The notes under the pieces: model-generated
What the model saw: the letters and a program-made list of their open reading frames with translations, nothing else
What the model was told of the DNA's origin: nothing
The model's database searches: none
NCBI GenBank assembly: GCA_026129905.1
Contig: JAHCHE010000011.1
Span: 62,001 to 126,000, forward strand
DNA: 64,000 bases
DNA from: Bryobacteraceae bacterium
Lineage (GTDB): Bacteria > Acidobacteriota > Terriglobia > Bryobacterales > Bryobacteraceae
Reading direction: 5' to 3'
Position numbers and translations under genes: made by a program
Shown here: one piece after another, positions 47,125 to 55,872 of the stretch
Position numbering within the stretch: position 1 is the stretch's first letter
Layout: each line of letters opens with the position of its first letter

Positions 47125-47555
47125 TCAAGTCCATCCTCGGGTTGCCGATCACCGGTCAGTATACATCGGTCTTCATTGACGTTCTGTCGTTCATAATTCG
47201 GACGACCGCATCCATGCCACGATGCAGGCGTCGAAAGCGAGGCCCAGGTCGATCCATAGCGCGTCGCCGACGGTTCCCGCAAACACCTTCACGTCGGGTG
47301 TGTCGTAGTGGACGTCCCGGCGGCGACCAGCACATCATGGTCCGTGGCGCGGGGCCGATATTGGCTGGAAACGCGTGAAAGGCTCGGGGCCGGGGATCGG
47401 AGTTGCCACACCAGCTTTGACCATGGTGACCTTGTGCGACTGTCGCTGGCCGAGTCCGGGGCTGCTGAACGAATTGATGATCGGCGGGACAATCAACGTC
47501 CCGGGCGACGCCGGCGGCAGGATCCTGCACCTTACAACGAACTGCGCCGCGCGGG
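47125..47555. other. stretch without recognisable gene
   Basis: About 430 bases separate the LOV phosphatase and the SRPBCC gene. Short frames on either strand have compositions typical of antisense translation. One stretch (LLNELMIGGTINVPGD on the plus strand near 47475) looks faintly protein-like but has no continuation, so it may be decayed coding DNA. Confidence 0.4.
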
Positions 47556-48020
47556 TCAGAGGATCGTCTCCAGTCGCTGGTAGCTGGCTTCCATGCCGTG
47601 CTCCATGCCGGTGGCGAGCATGGCGGCCCGGGTTTGGGCGTCGGGCAGGGTCATGCGGAGCGTCATCAGCGTGCCGCCGCCATCGGATTCGAACGTGGTT
47701 TCGACGTGGTTGTCGGGCGTGGGGTCGGGCAGGTGCATGCGCTCGACATGGACGATTCTGCGGTAAGGCTCGAGCTCCAGATATTCGCCGGTAAGGTGGA
47801 ATCCGCCGCCTTTGCCGTCCGTCCATTCGAAACGGATTCGGCCGTTGGGCCACGGCTGGCTGATGCAGACGGGCATTGTCCACCCCTCCGGGCCGAGCAT
47901 CCACTTTTGCAGCAGTTCGGGCTCGACGTGAGCCCGGTAGACGGCCTCAGGGGGCGCGGCGAAACGCCGGGTCACCAGGACGTGTCGATCGCCTTCGGTA
48001 GTAAGAGTCATCTTGCTCAT
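47556..48020 (-). CDS. SRPBCC/AHSA1-domain protein
   Basis: A 154-residue START-like protein of the activator-of-Hsp90 type: VTRRFAAPPEAVYRAHVEPELLQKW, then GPEGWTM, then a C-terminal helix (GMEASYQRLETIL). Such proteins form a hydrophobic pocket, with ligand unknown. The start ATG overlaps the stop of the ArsR-type regulator by four bases, a pairing seen in many genomes where the regulator and SRPBCC protein share an operon. Confidence 0.9.
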   Translation of the reverse strand: MSKMTLTTEGDRHVLVTRRFAAPPEAVYRAHVEPELLQKWMLGPEGWTMPVCISQPWPNGRIRFEWTDGKGGGFHLTGEYLELEPYRRIVHVERMHLPDPTPDNHVETTFESDGGGTLMTLRMTLPDAQTRAAMLATGMEHGMEASYQRLETIL

Positions 48021-48388
48021 CGGTTCTTCCTTTCTTTGACGTTGTCTGTTTGCATCGCGGCGAGGACGGCATCGAGCCGGTCGTAGTTCTTCGACAAGGC
48101 CCGCCGCAACGTCCCCAGCCATTGCTCGACCGAATCGAGACCTCGTCCGGCGAGGCGGCAAGGGCGTTTTACGCCCTGGGCGCGACGAACGATGAGACCC
48201 GCGCCTTCGAGAACTTTCAGATGGCGCGAGATAGCGGGCTGGGTCACTCTGAAGGGCTTCGCCAGTTCCATTACGGTGGCTTCACTCCGGGCAAGACGAG
48301 CGAGGATGGCGCGGCGGGTCGGGTCGGAAAGCGCAAAGAAAGCGGCATCGAGGCGGGAGGACCTGGCGCGTCTTTCCATAACATCCAT
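48017..48388 (-). CDS. ArsR-family transcriptional regulator
   Basis: A 123-residue winged-helix repressor. The core LSDPTRRAILARLARSEATVMEL followed by FRVTQPAISRHLKVLEGAGLI is a textbook ArsR/SmtB fold. No Cys pair for metal binding is seen, so it belongs to the non-metal subgroup that accompanies SRPBCC proteins. The ATG at 48388 lies inside a probable operator, and autoregulation is likely. Confidence 0.92.
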   Translation of the reverse strand: MDVMERRARSSRLDAAFFALSDPTRRAILARLARSEATVMELAKPFRVTQPAISRHLKVLEGAGLIVRRAQGVKRPCRLAGRGLDSVEQWLGTLRRALSKNYDRLDAVLAAMQTDNVKERKNR

Positions 48389-48408
48389 GTTATATAACTT
48401 TAACGTTA
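48378..48408. promoter_or_regulatory. probable ArsR-type operator
   Basis: Three ATAAC/GTTAT-type half sites occur in 31 bases: ATAAC at 48378, the palindrome GTTATATAAC at 48389-48398, and TAACGTTA at 48401-48408. They straddle the start codon of the ArsR gene, a typical position for self-repression. The local sequence is strongly AT-rich against a GC-rich background. Confidence 0.5.
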
Positions 48409-48530
48409 TGGTCAAGTCCGATCGCCTGAAAAAGCGCGCCTGTAGGAGAGATAGAAGGGGGATCAGCGGACGGCGCCGGAGACGCCGGGCTGCAACCTGG
48501 CGGCCGTTTCGGGGGGGCCTGCGCTCGAGG

Positions 48531-49865
48531 TTACGAGACCTCCGCCGCTTCCGGACTCGCCCCGCAGGCGTTGGCGTAAAGCTCCAGGACTTCCGCGACG
48601 CGGTCTTCGATCAGGCTGACCGGCTCGTTCTCCAGCGCGCCGGCGCGCACCGCTTCGTACTGCGCCGGCAGGAACTGGCTGACGAGGTTCAGCGGCGGGG
48701 GCGTCGCGGCCAGGTTCTTCACCAGCAGATCCACTTCGGCCTGCACCCGCGTGTCGGGCCAGTAATAGCGGATGCGGTCGCTGTAGCTGTACTTGCGAGC
48801 CAGGCGCAACTCGTCCTCGTCGCCGCTGTAGTAATCGCGCCAGTAACGCGGATCGTCGAGCATCGCGGCTTCCAGCGACTCGGCTACGCGCGACAGCGTG
48901 ACGCCGCGCCGCCATCCGAGCCACTCGGCCTCCACCGCGCCCAGCGCGAAAATCGCCTCCCGCAAAGCGTATGTCAGCCACGGACCTACCTTGAGAATCG
49001 CGAAGTGATCCTCCACCATCCCGGCCAGCGCCGCGCCGGTTTGGTAGTCGGTAGAGTGCGCTTCGTACACCAGTTCGGGCCGGACCGGCAGCCGCTCGCT
49101 CAACGCCTTGGCCGACTCCCGGTCGTATGCGAACACCTGCGCCGAGCCGAACTCGACGCCGGGCTGCACCACCAGCCCGATCACCCGTTGGAAGGCTTCA
49201 TCCAATCCGAGTCGCGCGAACGCCGCCCGGTGCGCCTCCACGGTCTCGGCGGCGTCCTCGGGCCTGGTCGCCGCCGGAGCGCCGGACTCCAGTTGCTCGC
49301 CGCCCGGAACCGGAACTTCCGTGCCGATCACGTACAGCGGCGCCGGGCTTCCGTCCGGTAATTGCCGGCGGGCATCCTCGGCCGCCCGGCACAGATCCGC
49401 CGCCCGCCGCGCGGCCGTCTCGAGCGGCGCCGCGCCTCCCGATTCGCCGCCCAGGGCCATGCTCGCGTCGAGGTGGATCTTGATGTAGCCCGCGCGGACG
49501 TAATCGGCCACCATCGCGCGCGCATTCGCCATCGCCTCCTCCGCCGGCTGCTTCCGCCAGGGGTAGGGTCCCAGGTGGTCGCCGCCCAGCAGCAGGCGCT
49601 CGGCGGGAAACCCGGCGCGTACGGCCAGTTCGCGCACGTCGCGCGCGAAGGCTTCCGGGGTCTTTCCGGTGTACCCGCCGAACTGATTCACCTGGTTCGA
49701 GGTGGATTCGATCAGCGCGAGCCAGCCGTCGACGCCCGCCTGCGCCAACGCCGCCTCCAACACCCACGGGTGCGCCGAACACACCGAGTACGCGCCGACG
49801 GCCCGGCCCTCGCGGTTGGCTCGCACGATCCGCCGCATCATCTCTCTCGCCGCGTCTTCGCTCAC
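48531..49865 (-). CDS. gatZ: tagatose-bisphosphate aldolase accessory subunit
   Basis: A 444-residue protein of the GatZ/KbaZ family. Recognisable blocks are GAYSVCSAHPWVLEAAL, ESTSNQVNQFGGYTG, LLGGDHLGPYPWR and IKIHLDASM. In enteric bacteria it stabilises the catalytic subunit (GatY/KbaY) of tagatose-1,6-bisphosphate aldolase. No GatY/KbaY-like gene lies in the window, so it may act alone or with a distant partner. It diverges from the amidohydrolase gene. Confidence 0.9.
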   Translation of the reverse strand: MSEDAAREMMRRIVRANREGRAVGAYSVCSAHPWVLEAALAQAGVDGWLALIESTSNQVNQFGGYTGKTPEAFARDVRELAVRAGFPAERLLLGGDHLGPYPWRKQPAEEAMANARAMVADYVRAGYIKIHLDASMALGGESGGAAPLETAARRAADLCRAAEDARRQLPDGSPAPLYVIGTEVPVPGGEQLESGAPAATRPEDAAETVEAHRAAFARLGLDEAFQRVIGLVVQPGVEFGSAQVFAYDRESAKALSERLPVRPELVYEAHSTDYQTGAALAGMVEDHFAILKVGPWLTYALREAIFALGAVEAEWLGWRRGVTLSRVAESLEAAMLDDPRYWRDYYSGDEDELRLARKYSYSDRIRYYWPDTRVQAEVDLLVKNLAATPPPLNLVSQFLPAQYEAVRAGALENEPVSLIEDRVAEVLELYANACGASPEAAEVS

Positions 49866-49922
49866 AGCATGAAGTATACTATTCGAGCTTCGGAACTCCT
49901 TCGAGATTCAGGAGGCAAGCGC

Positions 49923-50828
49923 ATGACAATATCCACCCGGCGCGCCTTTCTCGCCCAAGCCGGCGCGGCGTTGGTCCCCGAGTCCGGCCGGCTACTCATC
50001 GACACGCACCTGGAAGTCTGGACCCTCGATCCAAGATTCCCGTTTCGGCACCCGGAGCGGCCCAACCTGAAAGTCGACATGGCGGCGCCGATCGAAAACC
50101 AGGTCGAGCAGATGCGCGACTTCGGCCTGAAATACGCCGTGCTGATCAATCCGCGGTACTACGGTTGGGATAACTCGTACATCAGTTATTCGCTGCATAA
50201 GTACCCGAAATTATTCGTCGCCCACGGCCTGGTTAATCCGGAGGATCCTAAGGCGCCCGACCGGCTGCGCTACTGGGTGACGGAGCACGGCTTCCAGGGG
50301 ATGCGCTTCAGCCCGATCTACCATCCGAAGTCGACCTGGCTGAACTCCAAGGAACACTACCCGCTGTGGCGCGAGGCGGAACGGTTCGGCGCGATCTTCA
50401 ATTTCTACATCCTGCCTCACCAGATGCCGATGTTGGAGGACATGGCCGGACGGTTTCCCGGCGTAAAGGTCGTCATCGACCATCTAGGGAAACCCGACCT
50501 GCGCCTGCCGGATCCCTGGCCGGAGTTCCGCAAGATGTTCGCCTTGAAGAAATTCCCGCACGTCTGGGTGAGCGCCTCCGAACCGTACGAGCTTTCCCTC
50601 ACTAAGGAGTTTCCCTACAAGGACACGTACCCGTACTTCAAAGCCGTGTATGAGGAGTTCGGGGGACGGCAGTTGATCTGGGGTACCGGCTACCCCAGGC
50701 CCCGGTGGGAATTACCTATGGACAAAGAGCTGGAGTTTGTCGATATACACCTGGATTTCTACACGCCGGAGGACCGGGAATTGTTGCTCGGAAAGAACGC
50801 TCTTCGCATCTGGAAGTTCCCCGTATGA
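49923..50828 (+). CDS. amidohydrolase-2-family protein with degenerate metal site
   Basis: A 301-residue protein with a weak Tat-like start (STRRAFLAQAGAAL) and an amidohydrolase_2 barrel. The usual HxH metal pair is His29-Leu-Glu31 (DTHLEVW), and the usual catalytic aspartate in the (S/T)DYP block is Gly in WGTGYP near residue 254. The closing NALRIWKF matches the family C-terminus. Both changes suggest altered or lost metal catalysis. AGGAGG precedes the ATG. The stop overlaps the SBBP gene by four bases. Confidence 0.8.
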   Translation: MTISTRRAFLAQAGAALVPESGRLLIDTHLEVWTLDPRFPFRHPERPNLKVDMAAPIENQVEQMRDFGLKYAVLINPRYYGWDNSYISYSLHKYPKLFVAHGLVNPEDPKAPDRLRYWVTEHGFQGMRFSPIYHPKSTWLNSKEHYPLWREAERFGAIFNFYILPHQMPMLEDMAGRFPGVKVVIDHLGKPDLRLPDPWPEFRKMFALKKFPHVWVSASEPYELSLTKEFPYKDTYPYFKAVYEEFGGRQLIWGTGYPRPRWELPMDKELEFVDIHLDFYTPEDRELLLGKNALRIWKFPV

Positions 50829-53437
50829 AAATGACAGGCTCGCGGTGGCGATCGCCGCTGTGTTTGGTGGCGGCGTTGGTCGCCACGGATCTCCCTTCGC
50901 CCGCCGCCACGCCCGCGCTCACCTACGCCACCTATATCGGCGGCAGCGGCCTTGCCGGCGATTCCGGCGCGGCCGTTGCGAGCGACGCCGCGGGTAATAT
51001 CTACATCGCCGGGTCCACGACCTCGGCCAACTTCCCGCGCACCGCCGGTTCGTTCGCCGGCGGCAGCGACGCGTTTGTCGTCAAGCTCAATGCCTCCGGA
51101 ACCGCCATTCTGTACTCGCGGCTGCTGGGCGGCAGCGGGCACGACCGGGCGCTGGCCGTCGCCGTCGACGCGGCGGGCAACGCGTACGTCACCGGGACCA
51201 CTGCTTCCGCTGATTTTCCCGCCACCGCCGGCGCGCTGCGAACTGTTGCTGCCGGCGATCTCGACGCCTTTGCCGCCAGGTTGGACGTGAGCGGCGCGCT
51301 GGTTTATGCCACCTATTTGGGAGGCTCGGGCGCCGACGCGGGCCGAGGCATCGCCGTTGACGGGAGCGAAGCCGTGGTTGCCGGCTTTACCGAGTCGACC
51401 GATTTTCCCGCTACGTCGGGCGCCCTGCAGCCCGCGTTGCGAGGCGCCGCCGACGCATTCGTCGCCCGCCTGAACGCCGCCGGCAGCGGGCTTATCTACG
51501 CCACCTACCTGGGCGGCGGCGGTACGGACCGCGCCAATGCGGTCGCGCTGGACGCATCGGGCAACGCGTATGTTGCCGGGTCCACCGATTCCCAGGACTT
51601 TCCCGCCACGTCCGGCGCGAAGCAGACCGCGCTTTCCGGCGGGGCGGACGCTTTTGTGGCGAAGGTCGCCGCCAACGGCGCTTCGCTCCTCTATGCCACC
51701 TACCTCGGTGGCGGCGGTGGCGACGAGGCCTCCGGAATCGCGGTGGATGGCGCCGGGTCGGCTCACGTTACCGGCCACACGGCATCCTCCGACTTCCCGG
51801 CGACCTCAGGCGCCGCCCGCGGCGTGAAGTCCGGCGGCGTGGACGCGTTCGTCGCCCGGCTGAACGCGGCCGGCAGCGCCCTGACCTACTCCACCTTCTT
51901 CGGCGGCTTCAAGAGCGACTTGGGCAGAGCGATTGCGCTCGACGGCTCGGGAAACGCGCATGTCGCGGGCGTGACGCGCTCCGTTGATTTCCCGGCCGCG
52001 GGCGCGCTCCAAAGCCGGTACGCGGGCGCCGACGACGCGTTTGTGCTGGTCTTCAGTCCCGCCGGTTCGCTGCTGCGGTCGAGCTACCTGGGCGGTACCG
52101 GGGCCGACGGCGCCGCGGGCATCGTGGTCAACGTTTCCGGCGAGGCGATCGTGACGGGGTTCACGGATTCCGCGAATTTCCCCGTCTCGCCAAATGCGCT
52201 TCAGCCGGCTCCCGCGGCGGGCGTCAGCCAGGCATTTCTCGCCATTGCCGGCAACACGGCCGCGCCCGTCGCCAACCTGTCGCTGGGCGCCGCAGTCACG
52301 CCCAACCCGGCGGCGCGTGGTTCGAACGTGACCTACGCGTTCACCATCACGAATCAAGGATCGGCGGCGGCAAGTTCGGTCAAGCTCACCAGCGTCTTAC
52401 CGCCGGCGCTGACGTTTGTCTCTTGCACGGCGACGGCCGGAGGCGCGTGCCAGGGGTCCGCCAACAACCGGGCGGTAACCTTCACCTCGCTGTCCGCCGG
52501 CGCCTCGGCTACCGCTACCCTCGTGGCCAAAGTGGGAACATCGCTGCCCGACGGCGCGACTTTCGTCAATACCGCTTCCGTCACATCGGCCGTTCCGGAT
52601 CCGGATCGGGGCAACAATTATGCGACCGCGTCCGCCATCGCGGTGATCGCGGAATCGATCGCCGCTCCGCTGAAGCCCACGGGCGCAACCGCTGGAATCG
52701 CGGGGACGACGTACACATACACCGCCTCGGGCGCCTCATCCAGCGCGGGCCATACGCTTCAATACCGTTTCCAGTGGGGCGACGGCTCGGACTCCGGCTG
52801 GCTGCCGGCCGGAACGCGCAACGCGAAAAAATCGTGGACCGCGGCGGGAGCGTACTCAGTCCGCGCGCAGGCCCGCTGCGCCACCCACATCGACAATGTC
52901 TCCGCCAATTCGCCGGCTCTGGCGGTGACGATCGGCTACTCGATCTCGGGGCGCGTCACGCTCGCCGGCGGCGCGGCGCTCGGCTCGGTGACCATCTCGC
53001 TGAGCGGTTCGAAGACCGCGTCAACGGCCACCAATTCCGCCGGGAATTACGTCATCAATAACCTTTCCGCCGGCGGCAATTACACCATCAAGCCGTCGAA
53101 GGCCGGCTACATCTTCACGCCAGCCAGCCGGAGCTTCTCGCCGCTGAGCGCGAATCAGACCGCGAATTTCGTGGCGACCCCGGTCTACAAGATCAGCGGC
53201 AGGATCGCCCGCGCGAACGGGACGGCGATCGCAGCCGTCACCTTGACTCTTAGCGGAACGCAATCCAAGACAACGCAGACGGACAGTTCCGGCAACTATT
53301 CATTTACCGGTCTGACCGCCGGCAATTACACGATCAAGCCGTCCAGGAGCGGCTTCTCCTTCACGCCGGCGAGCCGCGCCTACACCGGCCTGAACGCGAA
53401 CAAAACCGGCGTGAATTTCACCGGGAAGGCCAATTGA
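50825..53437 (+). CDS. SBBP-repeat propeller adhesin-like protein
   Basis: An 870-residue secreted protein. After a signal peptide (about 1-28) come seven SBBP repeats of about 55 residues (YATYLGGSGADAG, IAVDGSG, YVTGxTxSxDFPATSGA), then a DUF11-like module (AVTPNPAARGSNVTYAFT), a PKD-like segment, and two carboxypeptidase-regulatory-like repeats (ISGRVTLAGGAALGSVTIS and ISGRIARANGTAIAAVTLT) to the end. It is a surface protein of unknown ligand. The start overlaps the amidohydrolase stop by ATGA. Confidence 0.88.
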   Translation: MKMTGSRWRSPLCLVAALVATDLPSPAATPALTYATYIGGSGLAGDSGAAVASDAAGNIYIAGSTTSANFPRTAGSFAGGSDAFVVKLNASGTAILYSRLLGGSGHDRALAVAVDAAGNAYVTGTTASADFPATAGALRTVAAGDLDAFAARLDVSGALVYATYLGGSGADAGRGIAVDGSEAVVAGFTESTDFPATSGALQPALRGAADAFVARLNAAGSGLIYATYLGGGGTDRANAVALDASGNAYVAGSTDSQDFPATSGAKQTALSGGADAFVAKVAANGASLLYATYLGGGGGDEASGIAVDGAGSAHVTGHTASSDFPATSGAARGVKSGGVDAFVARLNAAGSALTYSTFFGGFKSDLGRAIALDGSGNAHVAGVTRSVDFPAAGALQSRYAGADDAFVLVFSPAGSLLRSSYLGGTGADGAAGIVVNVSGEAIVTGFTDSANFPVSPNALQPAPAAGVSQAFLAIAGNTAAPVANLSLGAAVTPNPAARGSNVTYAFTITNQGSAAASSVKLTSVLPPALTFVSCTATAGGACQGSANNRAVTFTSLSAGASATATLVAKVGTSLPDGATFVNTASVTSAVPDPDRGNNYATASAIAVIAESIAAPLKPTGATAGIAGTTYTYTASGASSSAGHTLQYRFQWGDGSDSGWLPAGTRNAKKSWTAAGAYSVRAQARCATHIDNVSANSPALAVTIGYSISGRVTLAGGAALGSVTISLSGSKTASTATNSAGNYVINNLSAGGNYTIKPSKAGYIFTPASRSFSPLSANQTANFVATPVYKISGRIARANGTAIAAVTLTLSGTQSKTTQTDSSGNYSFTGLTAGNYTIKPSRSGFSFTPASRAYTGLNANKTGVNFTGKAN

Positions 53438-53447
53438 GGAGCACACG

Positions 53448-54572
53448 ATGCGATCGATAAGACCTGAAGACCGGCGCATGAATCGGAGACGCCTGCTGCA
53501 ACTGCTTGGCGCGGCTTCGGCCGGCCGTCTCGCCTCCCGCTCGATGGCCGCCGGCTACCCGCTCGGAATCCCCGGACTGTATCCCGGGCGCGTCGTGGGA
53601 GTCCGGCACTCGTCATCCATTGCCGGCGGCGTGTTTCAGAGCGAGCCCATCCGCCAGATGATGGTGCGCGGCATGACCGAACTCACGGGAGCGCCCGACT
53701 GGGCCTCGGCCTGGCGCCGGTTCTTCTCGCCGGGCGACGTCGTGGGCATTAAGCTGAACGGCGTCGGGATGCCGCGCGCGGTCTCGTCGCGCGAAGTGTT
53801 CACGCTGGTCGTCGACGGCTTGACGTCGGCGGGCGTTCGGCCGGAGGACATCGTCGCGTACGATCGTTACCAGTCCTATGTCAAGGGCGCCGGGTTCGCC
53901 TCGTGGCTGCCGGCGGGCGTCAAGCTTACCTGGGCCGTCGCCGCCTATGACGATATCCAGCAGTCCATCGACGGCTACGATCCGGCCCATTACGTGGACT
54001 TTCCGTACGTGCTTCCGGGGCAGAGCCTCAGCGACCCCACGGCTCGCCGCTCATTCGCCGCCACGTTCATCACACAGCAGGTGAACAAACTGGTGAACCT
54101 CGCCGTGCTGAAGGACCACCAGGCCGCGGGCGTGACGCTTTGCCTGAAGAACCTCTCCCACGGCTTGGCGAACAATGTCGCCCGCAGCCACGTTTCCATC
54201 GCCGCCCCCGTTGTCGACGCGTTTATTCCAGCCGTCGTATCCATGCCGGCGATCCGCGACAAAACGGTCCTGCACATCCTCGACGGCGTCAAGGGCGTGT
54301 TCCACGGAGGTCCGGGCGCCTATCCCGAGTTCGTGTGGGAACACCAGACCATGTACTTCGGCACCGACCCGGTCGCCGTGGATCGCATCGGGTGGAAACA
54401 GATCGACCGCCAGCGACTCGCCTCCGGGTTACTGGCCCTCACCGACTCCGGCGTGGACCGTTACGGCACTTACCCCACGCGCCAACCCGAACATATCGAC
54501 TTGGCGGGCGCCGCGGGCCTCGGCGTCGCCGACGAAACAAAGATCGACTATCGGATGATCCGGCTGGGGTGA
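53448..54572 (+). CDS. DUF362-domain protein, Tat-exported
   Basis: A 374-residue protein with a twin-arginine signal (MNRRRLLQLLGAASAG) just after the first ATG. DUF362 blocks include DVVGIKLNGVG, TQQVNKLVNLAVLKDHQAAGVTLCLKN and DGVKGVFHGGPGAYP, as seen in this family's iron-sulphur or metal-linked proteins, though no ferredoxin Cys cluster is present. GGAG lies 8 bases before the ATG at 53448. It follows the SBBP gene by 10 bases and is probably part of the same unit. Confidence 0.87.
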   Translation: MRSIRPEDRRMNRRRLLQLLGAASAGRLASRSMAAGYPLGIPGLYPGRVVGVRHSSSIAGGVFQSEPIRQMMVRGMTELTGAPDWASAWRRFFSPGDVVGIKLNGVGMPRAVSSREVFTLVVDGLTSAGVRPEDIVAYDRYQSYVKGAGFASWLPAGVKLTWAVAAYDDIQQSIDGYDPAHYVDFPYVLPGQSLSDPTARRSFAATFITQQVNKLVNLAVLKDHQAAGVTLCLKNLSHGLANNVARSHVSIAAPVVDAFIPAVVSMPAIRDKTVLHILDGVKGVFHGGPGAYPEFVWEHQTMYFGTDPVAVDRIGWKQIDRQRLASGLLALTDSGVDRYGTYPTRQPEHIDLAGAAGLGVADETKIDYRMIRLG

Positions 54573-54860
54573 ACCGCCGGGCCTGTCTCACGACGACCGG
54601 TCGCGGCTACTGTGAAAGCGCCGGGCCGCTGACCAGGCGCGTCAGCGCATCAATCGGGCGCGAACGGATCTGCACCGCCAATTCCAATCGGCGATCTCTT
54701 TCAATACCGCACCGTCGCCCTCGGGATCTGGAAGTTCCCCGCGTGAGCGTCCCGGCGGGGTCAAAACGAGCAACGCATTTCTCATTTTCAGCTATTAACG
54801 CCTGTTAATCGTCCGATGAGGTTTAGGACCAAGCTCATTTTGATTTTGAGGAGGATTAGG
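54573..54860. other. intergenic stretch with an amidohydrolase-like end
   Basis: This 288-base interval includes, at 54729-54744, a 16-base exact copy of the sequence near the end of the upstream amidohydrolase gene (bases 50809-50824), in frame and followed by a stop codon. It reads ALGIWKFPA. It may be a relic of a second amidohydrolase. A GAGGAGG site at 54848 ends the stretch. Confidence 0.4.
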
Positions 54861-55727
54861 TTGACAAAACCTGCAATTCTGTTCTTATTGGCGTCTGGAG
54901 TGGTCGCTTCCGCGGCAGACACATCTCAGATCCAAATGTTATCTTCCAGGTCGCGCTCGCTGGCCGACGTTTTGGGGACCATGGCTCGCGAGGCGGTTTA
55001 TCAGCGAGGCATTGAATTCATTGTGCCCCAGATCATCATTGGAGGCGAATGGACAACTACCATTCGGCTTACCAACAAAGGCACGACTCCGATTCCATCC
55101 AGCGATGTCTATTTTGTTGATAATTATGGGGATCCGATGTCGGCCACTTTTCGAACGACTGATGGGAGGGTTGTCACGGACAGTGGATTCAGCTTTCGGC
55201 TGTCGAACAACAGCGTATTGGAGGGCACTTTTCAAGGTACCAGCGCAACCCGGTTCGGCTGGGCGATTATCGATCCGAAGGCATGCCCCTTGGAATCCGA
55301 TTGTACGCTCTACGGCGAAGTAAGCCTGAAGAACAAGCACTCGAGCCGGCCCGATTTCGAGTCTGTCTTTCCCCTAGAAAGCCCGAGCGAATTACAGTAC
55401 ATGCTATGGGATCACAGAGCAGGTTATTCTACGGTGTTGTACCTGGTCAACGTGAACACTTCGCAGGATACGGTATCGCTCCAGTTTCGGGATGATAATG
55501 ACATTCTCATACGGAATGTGGATCTCACCATGCGCAGCGCCGAGGCGCGCATAGTGACGCTTCATGAACTCGCCCCCGAAACGATAGGCAGGTACGGAAC
55601 TCTGATCGTCCGGGCGAGAAATGTGGAAGGAAAGTTGCCCATGATCGTCGCAACAGCGCTGCGCATTAATCCGACGAACAGCTTCACTCCGGTGAGGACA
55701 TTCGCGCCCAAAGCGCCGTTGCGATAG
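54861..55727 (+). CDS. exported hypothetical protein, AT-richer
   Basis: A 288-residue protein with a signal peptide (TKPAILFLLASGVVASAADT) and a beta-rich body: IIGGEWTTTIRLTNKGTTPI, YSTVLYLVNVNTSQDTVSLQF, YGTLIVRARNVEG. Similar two-sandwich proteins occur in Acidobacteriota without a known role. The TTG at 54861 is preferred to the ATG at 54816 because GAGGAGG sits 7 bases before it. Its codon use is clearly less GC-rich than its neighbours, which suggests a different origin. Confidence 0.65.
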   Translation: MTKPAILFLLASGVVASAADTSQIQMLSSRSRSLADVLGTMAREAVYQRGIEFIVPQIIIGGEWTTTIRLTNKGTTPIPSSDVYFVDNYGDPMSATFRTTDGRVVTDSGFSFRLSNNSVLEGTFQGTSATRFGWAIIDPKACPLESDCTLYGEVSLKNKHSSRPDFESVFPLESPSELQYMLWDHRAGYSTVLYLVNVNTSQDTVSLQFRDDNDILIRNVDLTMRSAEARIVTLHELAPETIGRYGTLIVRARNVEGKLPMIVATALRINPTNSFTPVRTFAPKAPLR

Positions 55728-55872
55728 CCATTGTCGCCGCCCTGTCGACGCCGACAGCGTCCCGCGAAGCGCTGCGCCTGCTCAAAGCGCTCCGCCGCCG
55801 AAGTTCTCAAGGCTCATCAGGGCACGAACAGGCGCGAGCGGGTCTGCTGGCTCCGCCTGGGAAACATGCAAA

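Noticed and set aside
47156-47530. A 124-codon open frame on the minus strand between the LOV phosphatase and the SRPBCC gene
   Set aside because: No recognisable domain, poor start and a composition typical of non-coding GC-rich DNA.
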